Shown here in pieces: positions 25,666 through 34,551 of a stretch of DNA of 64,000 nt. A program made the translations under genes and the position numbers. The DNA comes from Mesobacillus foraminis (GTDB lineage Bacteria > Bacillota > Bacilli > Bacillales > Cytobacillaceae), in assembly GCF_004340465.1 (NCBI RefSeq), contig NZ_SLVV01000008.1, forward strand, positions 282,121 through 346,120, read 5' to 3'. Numbering within the stretch: position 1 is the first letter of the stretch; each line of letters opens with the position of its first letter. A model generated the notes under the pieces. It had not been told where the DNA came from. It saw only the letters and a program-made list of their open reading frames with translations, and searched no databases.

Positions 25666-27588
25666 TTACTTCACATAAACCGTCCTTGCACCACTCACAT
25701 TATTGGATGCATCGGCGCTGTAAACGGAAAGCTTGGTGTTCTTCTTTTGCTTGGAGATTTTTACTTTAAAGTTGCCTTTGGAATCAGCGGTACCTTTGTC
25801 AAGGGTCTTGCTGCCACTTTTGATGGTAATTTTGGCCTTTGGCTCTGTTTTTCCTGTTACATAGGTTGATTTGGTTGTTACCTTATTGACGGTCGGGGCT
25901 TTAGGGGCCGTTGCGTCTTTTACTTTGGTGCTGGCTGATTTGCTTGTGTTGCCGCTGGAGTCCTTTGCATAAAGAGTAAGGGTGGTTCCAGCCTTGTACT
26001 TGGGTATACTGATGGAGTATTTTCCGTATTTATCTGCTTTTGTATTTTTAATGACCTTGCTTCCAACTTTTAAATAAACCGTTGAGTTTGCCTCTGCCGT
26101 ACCCGTTATTTTTGTGCTCTTGTCTGTAACGGTATTGATTTTAGGTGCTGCAGGCGGTGTTGTATCTTTTACTTTGATGCTGGTTGATTTGCTTTGGTTG
26201 CCGCTGGAATCCTTTGCGAATACAACAAGTGTGGTTCCGCCTTTGTATTTTGAAATGCTGAAAGAGAAATTCCCATCTTTATTGGCAGTCGCCTTTTTGA
26301 CCACTTTGGAGCCAACCTGTAAGTGAACCGTTGAGTTTGCCTCGGCAGTACCAGAAAGGGTTGTGCTTTTATCCGTGACAGCATTCACTTTCGGCGTTGC
26401 CGGAGGGGTGGTGTCTCTTTCAATCAACTTTAAAGAGTATGGGACTTTATTATCTTCTCCATCATAATGGCTAATATTGATGAAGTAGGTTCCGGCTTTT
26501 AAATCAAGGTTCACAAAATGGCTTAAGGAGTTATTCCCGTAAGCAGAGTAATAGGTTTCACTAAAAGAGTAGCTTTGATTATAGACTTTTACCCGGTAGC
26601 TGGTATCACTAGGCCTTGTTAAATATAAGGCCAGATGCATATTCTTAGGAACGCTGACACGGTAATAGTCATAATCAGAGTCATGGCTGATGACGCCTTT
26701 ATATAGGGTATTCAGATTTAAAGCGTTGGCATATGATTCTGCATCATTATCCTCTTGTTCAAAATAATTATTGGCATTGAAGTTTACTTTGAATTTATAA
26801 GGGACATTCTCTTTTTCTCCATCGTAGGCCGTGATTTTCAAATAATAATTCCCTGGGGCCAATCCAGTATGGATGACATTGGTGAGGTTATAATTGTCTC
26901 CATAGTTTGTATACCAGGTTTCTAAGTTATTGCCATTATTCGTAAGCAATTCTATTCTATATTCCGTTTGTGGATTGCTGTTTAAATCGATTTTCACTTC
27001 TCCGGGCTTATCGATTTTAAAGGCATAATAATCAGGATCATAATCATCGGCAAAGCCATTGTAGACGGTATTTAACCCGATCCAGTTCGCCTGGGATCTG
27101 TCGTCATTGTTTTCTCTCTCATACACATTGCTTTGGGTGAAATCTAGCTGAAGGGTATAAGGAACTTTAGCTGAGCTGCCATCATAGTATTCTACTGAAA
27201 TGTAATAGACTCCTTTATCGAGCCCTTGCCCAAATACCTCAAAAACTCCCTTTGCATCATCATATTCAGTATAATAGGATTCCAGCCGTTCTTGCTTCAC
27301 ATTGTACAATTCCACACTAAATTTGGTGCCGACCTTGCGATCCAGTTTAACCGATAATTTTCCCGGGTTCGGCAAGCTGAACATATAGTAATCATCATCA
27401 TAGCTGTCGCTTATGGTGCCGGTAACCTTGGACGTATAAGTACCGTCCGTATTTTTTGCCAAAGATAGCTGCGTTGCCGTTCCGAATGAGTCATTGTCTT
27501 CGAACTCAGTAGCAGCCTCAGCAACATCGCTAAAAGAGAAAGTGAAAATAAAAAGTGCTGCTAACAATAGTGTAAATAACCTTTTCAT
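25666..27588 (-). CDS. Large secreted protein with three PPC-like and three Ig-like domains
   Basis: 640 residues. The signal peptide ends around VAEAAT (residue 26). Three pre-peptidase C-terminal-like beta-sandwiches follow, each opening with an E-x-N/D-D-D motif (EFEDNDSFGTATQLS, ERENNDDRSQANWIG, EQEDNDAESYANALN) and each ending in GxYYxxIxxYDG. Three ~82-residue Big_6-like Ig domains (TTPPATPKVNAVTDKSTTLS and two homologues, with GTAEANSTV) follow. No protease or other catalytic domain is visible and there is no LPxTG anchor, so it is probably a matrix or surface-binding protein. ATG 27588 has GGAGG 5 nt upstream. The Ig repeats are similar enough to suggest recent internal duplication. 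Confidence 0.85.
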   Translation of the reverse strand: MKRLFTLLLAALFIFTFSFSDVAEAATEFEDNDSFGTATQLSLAKNTDGTYTSKVTGTISDSYDDDYYMFSLPNPGKLSVKLDRKVGTKFSVELYNVKQERLESYYTEYDDAKGVFEVFGQGLDKGVYYISVEYYDGSSAKVPYTLQLDFTQSNVYERENNDDRSQANWIGLNTVYNGFADDYDPDYYAFKIDKPGEVKIDLNSNPQTEYRIELLTNNGNNLETWYTNYGDNYNLTNVIHTGLAPGNYYLKITAYDGEKENVPYKFKVNFNANNYFEQEDNDAESYANALNLNTLYKGVISHDSDYDYYRVSVPKNMHLALYLTRPSDTSYRVKVYNQSYSFSETYYSAYGNNSLSHFVNLDLKAGTYFINISHYDGEDNKVPYSLKLIERDTTPPATPKVNAVTDKSTTLSGTAEANSTVHLQVGSKVVKKATANKDGNFSFSISKYKGGTTLVVFAKDSSGNQSKSTSIKVKDTTPPAAPKINTVTDKSTKITGTAEANSTVYLKVGSKVIKNTKADKYGKYSISIPKYKAGTTLTLYAKDSSGNTSKSASTKVKDATAPKAPTVNKVTTKSTYVTGKTEPKAKITIKSGSKTLDKGTADSKGNFKVKISKQKKNTKLSVYSADASNNVSGARTVYVK

Positions 27589-27741
27589 ATATACCTCCAA
27601 AAATTGATGATTTTAACAAAGAATAATATATCATGGGTCTTTTGTCTTGGGTATAAAATATTATCAATGTTTTTATATTACTTTGAAGCTAGCAACTAAA
27701 TCATTTTTAGATAAAAAAATAGACCTCATACGGGTCCAATT

Positions 27742-27864
27742 TTATTTTTGAAGGAATTCTCTAATTTCTGTTTCGGAGAGTCCCAGCTCCAGTGCTTCCT
27801 TAATAAGACTGATCCATCCTGTATCAAGTTTCTCTATCTCTGTATCGTACTGGGTCATCATCAT
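27742..27864 (-). CDS. SinI-family anti-repressor peptide
   Basis: 40 residues, beginning with three consecutive ATG codons; GGGGG lies 7 nt before the first. LDTGWISLIKEALELGLSET and the ending EIREFLQK match the SinI dimerisation domain (consensus-like LD-EW--LI-EAK-LGLS-EEIREFL). Family members bind SinR-type repressors and relieve repression of biofilm matrix genes. No intact SinR partner is adjacent; the nearest XRE sequence is the broken one at 21.1 kb. It lies just upstream of the secreted matrix-like protein gene on the same strand, about 150 nt before its start. Confidence 0.8.
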   Translation of the reverse strand: MMMTQYDTEIEKLDTGWISLIKEALELGLSETEIREFLQK

Positions 27865-28366
27865 AATTAGCCCCCTAAAATATATTTAGTATTTTAGGTA
27901 ACTCAGCCATCCTAGTTTTTCACCTTAGACCTGAAGCTTTGCGTCCCAGACTTTGGAATGGTTTGCCTTTTTCTAATTAGGTATTTAGAACTAATTAAAT
28001 ATTACTATATGTGGTTATTGGAAGTCACAGGATTGACTTATATTTTTGTCGACAAATGGTGACAAAATGAGATGACTGAAAGGTGATTATTAGAATGGAT
28101 TCACACATAGGGATGTAAAGGTAATTGGTATTACACCCTCTTATAGTAAGCCCTCTAGCGACATTGTTATTTCTAGCAGTGATAGTCAGTGTTTGATCTA
28201 AAGTCGTGAAAAAGATAGAAATTTGTCGATTGGATTGGCTATTTATGAAGAATTTATATCTTTATAATGAAGGAATAGGTGAGGGTTAGAACTTACGGAA
28301 TCTGGGTTATCGTCTTGATCTATAAAATATGATTTTTGCAAACCATGTAGGACGGGGTTGAACTTC
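27865..28366. other. Intergenic region
   Basis: AT-rich; holds the promoter region of the sinI-like gene and ends with GACGGGG, the ribosome binding site of the next gene. No other gene or strong structure seen. Confidence 0.5.
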
Positions 28367-28612
28367 ATGAGGATTATGATCCTTGTTCAATTTTTGGCAG
28401 TTATTCTGCTTATCAACTTTGGGAGTCAGACAATCAGAGCAGTTTTACATATCGACCAAAAATGGCTGATAGGCCTAATTAATGGGGCTCTCGTTTGTCT
28501 GGTCCTGATCATTACTAATAAAATCAAGATTCTGGAAACAAAGGTACCAATGCCTCTTGGTGTAATTATCTTAATTAGTATCTTTCTATTGCCGTTTTGG
28601 ATTGTGCTTTAA
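28367..28612 (+). CDS. Small membrane protein, three predicted helices
   Basis: 81 residues. Hydrophobic stretches at about 4-18 (ILVQFLAVILLINFG), 34-50 (LIGLINGALVCLVLIIT) and 62-79 (LGVIILISIFLLPFWIV). ATG 28367 has GGGG 9 nt upstream; a TTG at 28358 is an alternative. No family recognised. Monocistronic, closed by a strong hairpin. Confidence 0.55.
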   Translation: MRIMILVQFLAVILLINFGSQTIRAVLHIDQKWLIGLINGALVCLVLIITNKIKILETKVPMPLGVIILISIFLLPFWIVL

Positions 28613-28657
28613 GTTTTATAGCTTAGTGATGAGGGATATTCTCTATATTAGATAGTT

Positions 28658-28684
28658 AAGACCCCGGGGATACCGGGGTCTCTT
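28658..28684 (+). terminator. Terminator of the small membrane protein gene
   Basis: AGACCCCGG pairs with CCGGGGTCT around a 5-nt loop. The T-tract is short. Confidence 0.65.
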
Positions 28685-28848
28685 AGATGTTTTTGCTCAA
28701 CTATAGTGAGTTCTAAATCATTTAAATAGATACTGGGAGGAGCCTTTATTCATGGGATTGTTATGAAAACAGCCTGGAATAAAATCACCGCAAAATCTAC
28801 CGTCGGGAAGACCATTCAAAGGTAAGCTTCCATGAAATAAGTTTAATA

Positions 28849-28878
28849 ATGAAAAGACCCCCAATTTGGAGGTTCTTT
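28849..28878 (-). terminator. Terminator of the PTS IIC gene
   Basis: AAAAGA-CC-CCAA pairs with TTGG-GG-TCTTTT with two mismatches; the stem ends in TTTTC on the minus strand. Confidence 0.65.
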
Positions 28879-28890
28879 TCCCACAAGATC

Positions 28891-30312
28891 TTACATCGCA
28901 GACTTAATATTGATTTCTTCTTTACCATTTTGAGCCTTGGCATTTTCCTTGCGCATTTGCTTAAAGTACCATAGGAACATGCCGATGTAGGCGACAAAAG
29001 CTAATATTGTGAATAGAAGAAGTTTTGGATCCATCGTGTCAACCGCGCGCCCCATCAGGATGGCCAGCATTTTTTCGATTGGATCTGAATCGACGGAAGA
29101 AAATAAAGCGTTCTCGTTCATTCCTGAAGGGAAGTTATTCATCGCTTTAGATGTATCTGTCACAAACTTCGCAATTAGTGAAGCTCCCCATAGGAAAAGC
29201 GGGATCAGGATGGTACCGATGATGGTCATTCTGACAACGCGGCCTTTTGTTACAATTAACAGTGCAGGTGCAAGAACGGTCAGGATAATGCCTCCGAGCG
29301 GCAATACTGTGTTTCCTGGCAGGAAGATGGCAATGACCAGTAGAATTGGCGCCAGAATATTGGCAACAGCCCATAACTCCGCTCTTGTGGCAAGAATCGG
29401 CCAGTCAATTCCAATGAATAGTTTTCTTCCTCGTAAGCGTTTACTCATAAGCTTTGTAATTCCATCAGAAAGTGGTTCAATGGCCGGGCCAAACCATCCT
29501 CCGACAAGACCGAATAATTCCAGGGCAACCCCGCCAGTAAAGGCTAATGTGAAGATTTCCGCTGCGGATTGCTGTCCAAGTAATCCGATGAAGATCCCCA
29601 GATAGGCCCCGATTGCGAATTTGCTTCCCCAGAATCCTATTTTTCTATTTAAAACTTCGGCATTAAAATCATATTTATCGATAAACGGAAGACATTTATC
29701 AATGATTTTATTAAAAATATATACGACTGGTGCAATCAGTAATGATGGATGTGCCGTTGTTGTAATGTTTGTTTTGTCATAACCGAGCAATTCGTTGATC
29801 GTCGGCTTCATGACGTCCGCATTCACAAGCATTAACGCGTAAATGACCATGATGAAAACAGAAGTTAAAACTAAATTATTATCTGAATAATAAAGAGTAA
29901 GCAGTCCGATAACTGATAAGTTCCAAATATTGAACAAGTCCACATTGAAAGTGGTTGTTTTTTTCATAACTAGCATTAGAAAGTTTACAACAAGACAGAT
30001 AAAGGCAAAATAAAGAGTATAAACGGATCCCCATGTAATAACGGCTAGGGGTGCCCAGCCAAGATCTGTAACAGATAAGGAAACGCCAGTTGATTTAACA
30101 AAATCCTCCAATGCAGGAGCAAAGGCACTTGTCAGCAAAGAGATGATTGCCCCCATACCAGTTAAAGCAATGGCCATCCGAAGACCGCCTTCGATGGATT
30201 TGGAGATCGAAACGCCAACCAGTAGGGATAAGATCGTAATGATAATAAACATCATTGCTGCTCCGCCCAGGTTGATAAAGCCATTAAATGCATCATTTAA
30301 CGTATCTAACAT
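28891..30312 (-). CDS. Galactitol-type PTS IIC permease
   Basis: 473 residues, about 11 to 12 membrane segments, of the GatC family: it opens with LNDAFNGFINLGGAAMMFII and has GLVGGWFGPAIEPLSDGITK in the middle. Such permeases normally move hexitols, pentitols or galactose-like sugars with IIA and IIB partners. Neither IIA nor IIB is encoded nearby. The start has AGGAGG upstream. It diverges from a LacI regulator, with an identical operator at each end of the shared promoter region, so both units are controlled together. Without IIB it may act as a facilitator, with the kinase at 32.2 kb doing the phosphorylation (inference). Confidence 0.85.
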   Translation of the reverse strand: MLDTLNDAFNGFINLGGAAMMFIIITILSLLVGVSISKSIEGGLRMAIALTGMGAIISLLTSAFAPALEDFVKSTGVSLSVTDLGWAPLAVITWGSVYTLYFAFICLVVNFLMLVMKKTTTFNVDLFNIWNLSVIGLLTLYYSDNNLVLTSVFIMVIYALMLVNADVMKPTINELLGYDKTNITTTAHPSLLIAPVVYIFNKIIDKCLPFIDKYDFNAEVLNRKIGFWGSKFAIGAYLGIFIGLLGQQSAAEIFTLAFTGGVALELFGLVGGWFGPAIEPLSDGITKLMSKRLRGRKLFIGIDWPILATRAELWAVANILAPILLVIAIFLPGNTVLPLGGIILTVLAPALLIVTKGRVVRMTIIGTILIPLFLWGASLIAKFVTDTSKAMNNFPSGMNENALFSSVDSDPIEKMLAILMGRAVDTMDPKLLLFTILAFVAYIGMFLWYFKQMRKENAKAQNGKEEINIKSAM

Positions 30313-30348
30313 GATAAAACTACCTCCTAGGTTGTAATGTGATGAAGC

Positions 30349-30360
30349 GTAACCGGTTAC
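30349..30360. promoter_or_regulatory. LacI-family operator (PTS side)
   Basis: GTAACCGGTTAC, a perfect 12-bp palindrome with the central CG typical of LacI-family operators, 37 nt upstream of the PTS IIC start. Confidence 0.75.
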
Positions 30361-30463
30361 ATTACAAAGTAGGAATAACTAAATTTAACTTATCACCAAA
30401 ATCACAAAAAATCAAATATAAAATTTAGTTTGACAATTTAAAATTGCGGTGCTTAAATGTTAA

Positions 30464-30475
30464 GTAACCGGTTAC
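30464..30475. promoter_or_regulatory. LacI-family operator (regulator side)
   Basis: Second identical copy of GTAACCGGTTAC, 115 nt from the first, immediately upstream of the lacI-type gene; implies autoregulation and possibly DNA looping. Confidence 0.75.
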
Positions 30476-30496
30476 GTAAAAATGAGGGATAATAAA

Positions 30497-31504
30497 TTGA
30501 CTACTATTAGGGATGTTGCACGTGAAGCAGGAGTTTCTGTTGCAACCGTATCAAGAATTATCAATAACAAAGGGGAAGCCAGCCCCGAAACGATCGCTCG
30601 CGTAAAGCGGGTAATAAAGGAATTGAATTACAAGCCCAATTCATTGGCAAAGAGTCTGTCAAAAAGAAACTCGGATTTAATTGCGCTTCTTGTACCGACA
30701 TTAAGCAATCCATTTTTTCCTGAGCTTGTTAAGGCCATAGAGTCCGCGGCAAATGAACAGGGATATAACATCTATTTGTGCAACAGTGATGATAAAAGAT
30801 TCAAGGTAAAGTATTATCTGGATTCGATGGTGGACCATTATGTCAGCGGTGCCATTATCAACTCCTTGCATGTAGATGAAAAAGATTTGGAAATGCTTGA
30901 AGAACGCGGAATTAAAACGATCACGATCGACCGTGCCAATTTTGAACATCCTTATTCTGCTGTGACAGTGGACCATCAGCTGGGAGCTGAACAGGCGGTT
31001 ACGCATTTAATTGAGGATGAAGGCTGCCGAAAGATTGTCTTTATATCAGGGCCTCGAGGAGAAAAAAGTGCAGAAGACCGTTTAAAAGGATTTAAACATT
31101 CTATTGAGAAATCGGGACTTCCTGTGGAAACATCTGTTGTCTATGGAGATTTTGGCACTGAAAGCGGATATCATGGCCTTCAGTCGCTCATCGAGAAAGG
31201 AACAGTTTTTGACAGTATCTTCAGTTCAAATGATGCCATGGCAATTGGCGCGATGAAGGCGTGCTATGAATATGGCATTAAAATTCCTGAGCAGGTTAAG
31301 GTGATTGGATATGACAATATCAGCTTTGCTTCTTTTATGGCCCCGTCCCTTTCGACGATTGATCAGAGAAAAGGGGAAATAGGGAAATTGGCCATTCAGG
31401 AATTAATTCGGTTAATTCAGAACGGTGAGGAAAAGCCGAAACAATACCGGCTTGAACCTCAAATCGTCATCCGGCAATCAACGAAAACAACAGGGGGTAT
31501 TTGA
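30497..31504 (+). CDS. LacI-family transcriptional regulator
   Basis: Sugar-responsive repressor, 335 residues. N-terminal HTH TTIRDVAREAGVSVATVSRI and hinge YKPNSLAKSLSKRNSDLIAL, then a periplasmic-binding-protein-like domain with GPRGEKSAEDRLKGF and FSSNDAMAIGAM. TTG 30497 is preferred (GAGGG 6 nt upstream, protein begins MTTIRDVA); ATG 30482 overlaps that binding site. The two GTAACCGGTTAC operators beside it are the natural targets. The effector is presumably the sugar taken up by the PTS IIC protein or its phosphate. Confidence 0.9.
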   Translation: MTTIRDVAREAGVSVATVSRIINNKGEASPETIARVKRVIKELNYKPNSLAKSLSKRNSDLIALLVPTLSNPFFPELVKAIESAANEQGYNIYLCNSDDKRFKVKYYLDSMVDHYVSGAIINSLHVDEKDLEMLEERGIKTITIDRANFEHPYSAVTVDHQLGAEQAVTHLIEDEGCRKIVFISGPRGEKSAEDRLKGFKHSIEKSGLPVETSVVYGDFGTESGYHGLQSLIEKGTVFDSIFSSNDAMAIGAMKACYEYGIKIPEQVKVIGYDNISFASFMAPSLSTIDQRKGEIGKLAIQELIRLIQNGEEKPKQYRLEPQIVIRQSTKTTGGI

Positions 31505-31505
31505 C

Positions 31506-32165
31506 TTGTATAAATTAGGACCATCATTGATGTGTGCGGATCTGGGAAACTTGGAAAGAGATATAAGAGAATTGGATGCTGCTGGAGTTGATTTTTATCA
31601 TATTGATGTGATGGACGGGAAGTTTGCGCCTAATTTTACATTAGGCCCTGACTTCGTCAAGACGGTGAGAAGAATCACAGATAAGCCGCTTGACATTCAC
31701 CTTATGATTGAAGAACCAGAACGGTATATTGATCTATTTGCTGAGTGTGAGGTTGAAATGATTTCAATTCACCAGGAGTCTACCCCGAATCTTCAGCGTG
31801 CCCTTGCTCAAATTCAGAGCCGAGGCATAAAGGCAGGGGTAGCCATTAATCCTGCAACTTCACTGGATTTTCTTGACTATGTCTACAACGTAACCGATTA
31901 CGTAGTTGTCATGACGGTGAATCCAGGCTTTGCCGGGCAGAAATTCCTGCCAGCGATGTATAAAAAAATTGCAGAGTTGCATGAAAGAATTAGTACATAC
32001 GACCGGGATATTGAAATTCAGGTGGATGGAAATATCGGAGCGGAGACAATCCCTGGGTGCAAGGAAAACGGGGCTACCATGTATGTGTTAGGAACAAGTG
32101 CGGTCTTTAACAGTCATCATTCTTTAGAGGAAAATGTAGCAAATACAAGAGAACTATTTAAATAG
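31506..32165 (+). CDS. Ribulose-phosphate/allulose-6-phosphate 3-epimerase family protein
   Basis: TIM-barrel ketose-phosphate 3-epimerase, 219 residues. LGPSLMCADLGNLERDI, FYHIDVMDGKFAPNFTLG (metal and catalytic Asp, His), LDIHLMIEEPE, VVMTVNPGFAGQKFLP and IQVDGNI follow the family in order. The NPGFAGQ loop is like the allulose-6-phosphate epimerase AlsE. TTG 31506 lies one base after the lacI stop with GGGGG 8 nt upstream, so translation is coupled. In this operon it probably epimerises a rare ketose phosphate rather than serving the pentose phosphate pathway. Confidence 0.85.
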   Translation: MYKLGPSLMCADLGNLERDIRELDAAGVDFYHIDVMDGKFAPNFTLGPDFVKTVRRITDKPLDIHLMIEEPERYIDLFAECEVEMISIHQESTPNLQRALAQIQSRGIKAGVAINPATSLDFLDYVYNVTDYVVVMTVNPGFAGQKFLPAMYKKIAELHERISTYDRDIEIQVDGNIGAETIPGCKENGATMYVLGTSAVFNSHHSLEENVANTRELFK

Positions 32166-32182
32166 AATTGGAGGAACCCCAA

Positions 32183-33106
32183 ATGAAATACGATATTGTA
32201 GTAGTTGGAAGCATCAATATGGATGTCATTGTTCAATGTCCTCAATACCCAGAGTATGGAGATACGGTTTTCTGTAACTCCATTGCGATGACCCCAGGCG
32301 GGAAAGGGGCCAATCAGGCTGCGACCGTTGCCCGGCTAGGCAAAAAGACGGCTCTTATTGGTGCTGTCGGCAAAGATAGTGCAGGGAGTAGCTTGTTGCA
32401 GAATCTGCAGTCAAAAGGTGTAGATACCACCCATATGCTTGAAATTGAAAACCAGGGGACCGGTACATTTGTTGCCATGGTGGACAGTACTGGAGAAAAC
32501 ACGATGGTGGGCACAAAAGGGGCCAATGACTTTATCACAAAAGAAGATATTGACGGGATCTTTAATCAAATTGAAGCAAAAATCCTTCTAGTTCAGATGG
32601 AAACAAGCAAAGAATCCATTATTGCCGCCATGAAAGCCGCAAAAGAGCGCAATATGTATGTCATTCTTGACCCTGCTCCTGCAGATGGGATCTTTGAGGA
32701 AGCCTTCCAATATGCCGATTTAGTGGTTCCGAATAAACAAGAAACAGAGCGAATTACAGGCATTGAGGTAACAGACCAGGAAACAGCGTTGCTGGCGGCC
32801 AAGAAAATTAGAGAGATTGGCGTTTCTGATGTGATTGTGAAAATGGCTGAAAACGGCAGCCTGGTTTATCAAAACGATGTTCCTACACTAATTGATGCGA
32901 TTAAAGTAACAGCAGTGGATACAGTAGGAGCGGGGGACTGCTATGCAGGTGCCATCGCCAGCGCTTATTTAGATACAAACGACTTAATCGAAGCCGCAAA
33001 GTTTGCAAGCGTAGCAGCAGGCATTAAAGTTTCCCGTACCGGAGGCCAGGATGCCATTCCAACCTTGGAAGAAGTAGAAGAGTATAGGAAAACCGTGTCT
33101 GTATAA
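32183..33106 (+). CDS. Ribokinase-family carbohydrate kinase (PfkB)
   Basis: 307 residues. GSINMDVIVQCPQYPEYGDT and TPGGKGANQAATVARLGKKT form the N-terminal PfkB signature; VDTVGAGDCYAGAIASAY carries the catalytic Asp of the second signature. ATG 32183 has GGAGG 8 nt upstream. It is closest in pattern to ribokinase, but its operon (LacI, 3-epimerase, divergent galactitol-type IIC) suggests another pentose or ketohexose. A strong terminator follows. Confidence 0.88.
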   Translation: MKYDIVVVGSINMDVIVQCPQYPEYGDTVFCNSIAMTPGGKGANQAATVARLGKKTALIGAVGKDSAGSSLLQNLQSKGVDTTHMLEIENQGTGTFVAMVDSTGENTMVGTKGANDFITKEDIDGIFNQIEAKILLVQMETSKESIIAAMKAAKERNMYVILDPAPADGIFEEAFQYADLVVPNKQETERITGIEVTDQETALLAAKKIREIGVSDVIVKMAENGSLVYQNDVPTLIDAIKVTAVDTVGAGDCYAGAIASAYLDTNDLIEAAKFASVAAGIKVSRTGGQDAIPTLEEVEEYRKTVSV

Positions 33107-33121
33107 TTTGATAGGTAAAAT

Positions 33122-33157
33122 AAAGACCTGGATTGATGAACTCAATCCAGGTTTTTT
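33122..33157 (+). terminator. Terminator of the lacI-epimerase-kinase operon
   Basis: CCTGGATTGA pairs with TCAATCCAGG, then TTTTTT. Confidence 0.85.
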
Positions 33158-33171
33158 ACATGTGATATCTT

Positions 33172-33297
33172 TTATTTTTTTACATCAAAAATATAAGGAT
33201 TCCCGCTCATGCTCTTTCTCATTTCTGCTGTAACCTCAAGAGGCTTTTGTTCTAATCCCCCTTTAATACTGATTTTGCCGCTTCCATCGTAAAACAT
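33172..33297 (-). CDS. Hypothetical 41-residue protein
   Basis: ATG at 33297 has GGGGGG 7 nt upstream, a very strong ribosome binding site. The protein (starting MFYDGSGKISIKGGLEQKPL) has no membrane segment and alternates Gly, Lys and beta-type residues. No family recognised. It converges on the kinase gene and uses no visible terminator of its own besides the reverse of the one at 33122. Confidence 0.55.
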   Translation of the reverse strand: MFYDGSGKISIKGGLEQKPLEVTAEMRKSMSGNPYIFDVKK

Positions 33298-33730
33298 GCA
33301 AATACCCCCCTTTTTTAAATGTTCTTAATAAAGAACATTCGGTTAGAATTCATTTTACTCGTTCGCCTCGAGTTTTTCAATCACAAATCTTTTTCGGTAG
33401 CGTGTTCATGACAGCAACGGTATTTAATTAGGTTTAAATATGAATTATTATATTGAAAAAATATCTTTTGTGGCATCAGCTGGAAAGGTCTGAAAAACAA
33501 ATTTATAATAGCCTGTGTTCTTTATAAAAAATGTTGTTGGGGGATTTAGGAAGGAGGCAGGCAGCCGGGAGTGAGTCTCTCTATTTTAAAGGAAAACGTT
33601 CCTGTGTTTTCAACGTTTGTATCAAGTTATTACATCCATGTCTCCATTTCTTTAAAAATCTTATTCTTTCTCATTATTTATAACAATATACTTTATAATG
33701 GAGAAAATACAGGAAGGAAGAGGTGATCAC
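33298..33730. other. Intergenic region
   Basis: AT-rich. Contains TTATAAT near 33693 as a possible -10 box and a strong ribosome binding site (AGAGGTGATC, 33718-33727) for the MEDS gene. Nothing else is supported. Confidence 0.5.
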
Positions 33731-34294
33731 TTGAATAGTAAAATGACCCAGTTGTTTAATGATCAAAGGAGTGTTCATGTGTTATATCCCTATAATGGAA
33801 TGGAGAAATACATTGAACAGGCGGTGCGTTTTATCCAAGATGGCATTACGGCGGGGGATTGCGTTATTTTTATTGAAAATGACCGGAATTACCCTATTAT
33901 TTACAAAGAACTAAGCAGGGTCGTGACGCAGGATCAATTGAAATTCCTTCATCATGTAAACAACTTTGATTTTTATTATTCAAGTGGCAGCTATCATCCT
34001 CCTTCCATCACGAATTACTTTAATGAAATGGTGCAGCCATATGTGGAGGAAGAAGTCTCTTTCCGATCCTGGGCACATGTGGAGTGGGCCACGATGAAGG
34101 ACCCGCTGCATCTAATAGAAGACTTTGAGAAAGTCGTGGACGGAGCTGTAAATCTGATGTCGTTTCCATTGATTTGTGCGTATGACGGAGACAAAATGCC
34201 AGATCACCTTCGAACGATTTTGATGGAAACCCATCCATATATTTTAATGGAGGATGATTTAATACTCTCCGAACAATACCAGCACCTGGTTTAA
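33731..34294 (+). CDS. MEDS-domain (DcmR-type sensory) protein
   Basis: 187 residues matching the MEDS domain by pattern: HVLYPYNGMEKYIEQAVRFI, DGITAGDCVIFIEND and the later SWAHVEWATMKDPLHLIEDFE plus CAYDGDKMP. Such domains occur in putative sensors of C1 or hydrocarbon metabolism and before signalling proteins in Bacillaceae. TTG 33731 follows an extended GAGGTGATC ribosome binding site. A PAS-STAS protein is encoded just downstream after a terminator, and an hxlAB formaldehyde operon beyond that. Ligand unknown. Confidence 0.75.
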   Translation: MNSKMTQLFNDQRSVHVLYPYNGMEKYIEQAVRFIQDGITAGDCVIFIENDRNYPIIYKELSRVVTQDQLKFLHHVNNFDFYYSSGSYHPPSITNYFNEMVQPYVEEEVSFRSWAHVEWATMKDPLHLIEDFEKVVDGAVNLMSFPLICAYDGDKMPDHLRTILMETHPYILMEDDLILSEQYQHLV

Positions 34295-34310
34295 TGAAGA
34301 ATAATAGACG

Positions 34311-34343
34311 ATAAGCTCAGGAATTTTCCTGGGCTCGTTTTTA
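34311..34343 (+). terminator. Terminator after the MEDS gene
   Basis: GCTCAGGAA pairs with TTCCTGGGC (one G-U pair), then CGTTTTTAT. Confidence 0.75.
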
Positions 34344-34551
34344 TGTAGGTCGTTTATTATTCGATCATTTTGTCTATGTATGAAGGCACTTTCTATTTAA
34401 ATAAATAATTGTGAATATTGCATGACTTTTTAGCGTAATTGTATTTTATCTATTACAATTCCTATATAATGGAATCTAAAAGCGTTGGGATGATTATTTT
34501 CCATTAATTGTAGGTAGAAGCCCCTGCGACTTACAGGAAGGGACGATTTTA

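Noticed and set aside
28762-28827. 20-codon frame MKTAWNKITAKSTVGKTIQR before the PTS terminator
   Set aside because: Only a weak ribosome binding site and no promoter or conservation evidence.
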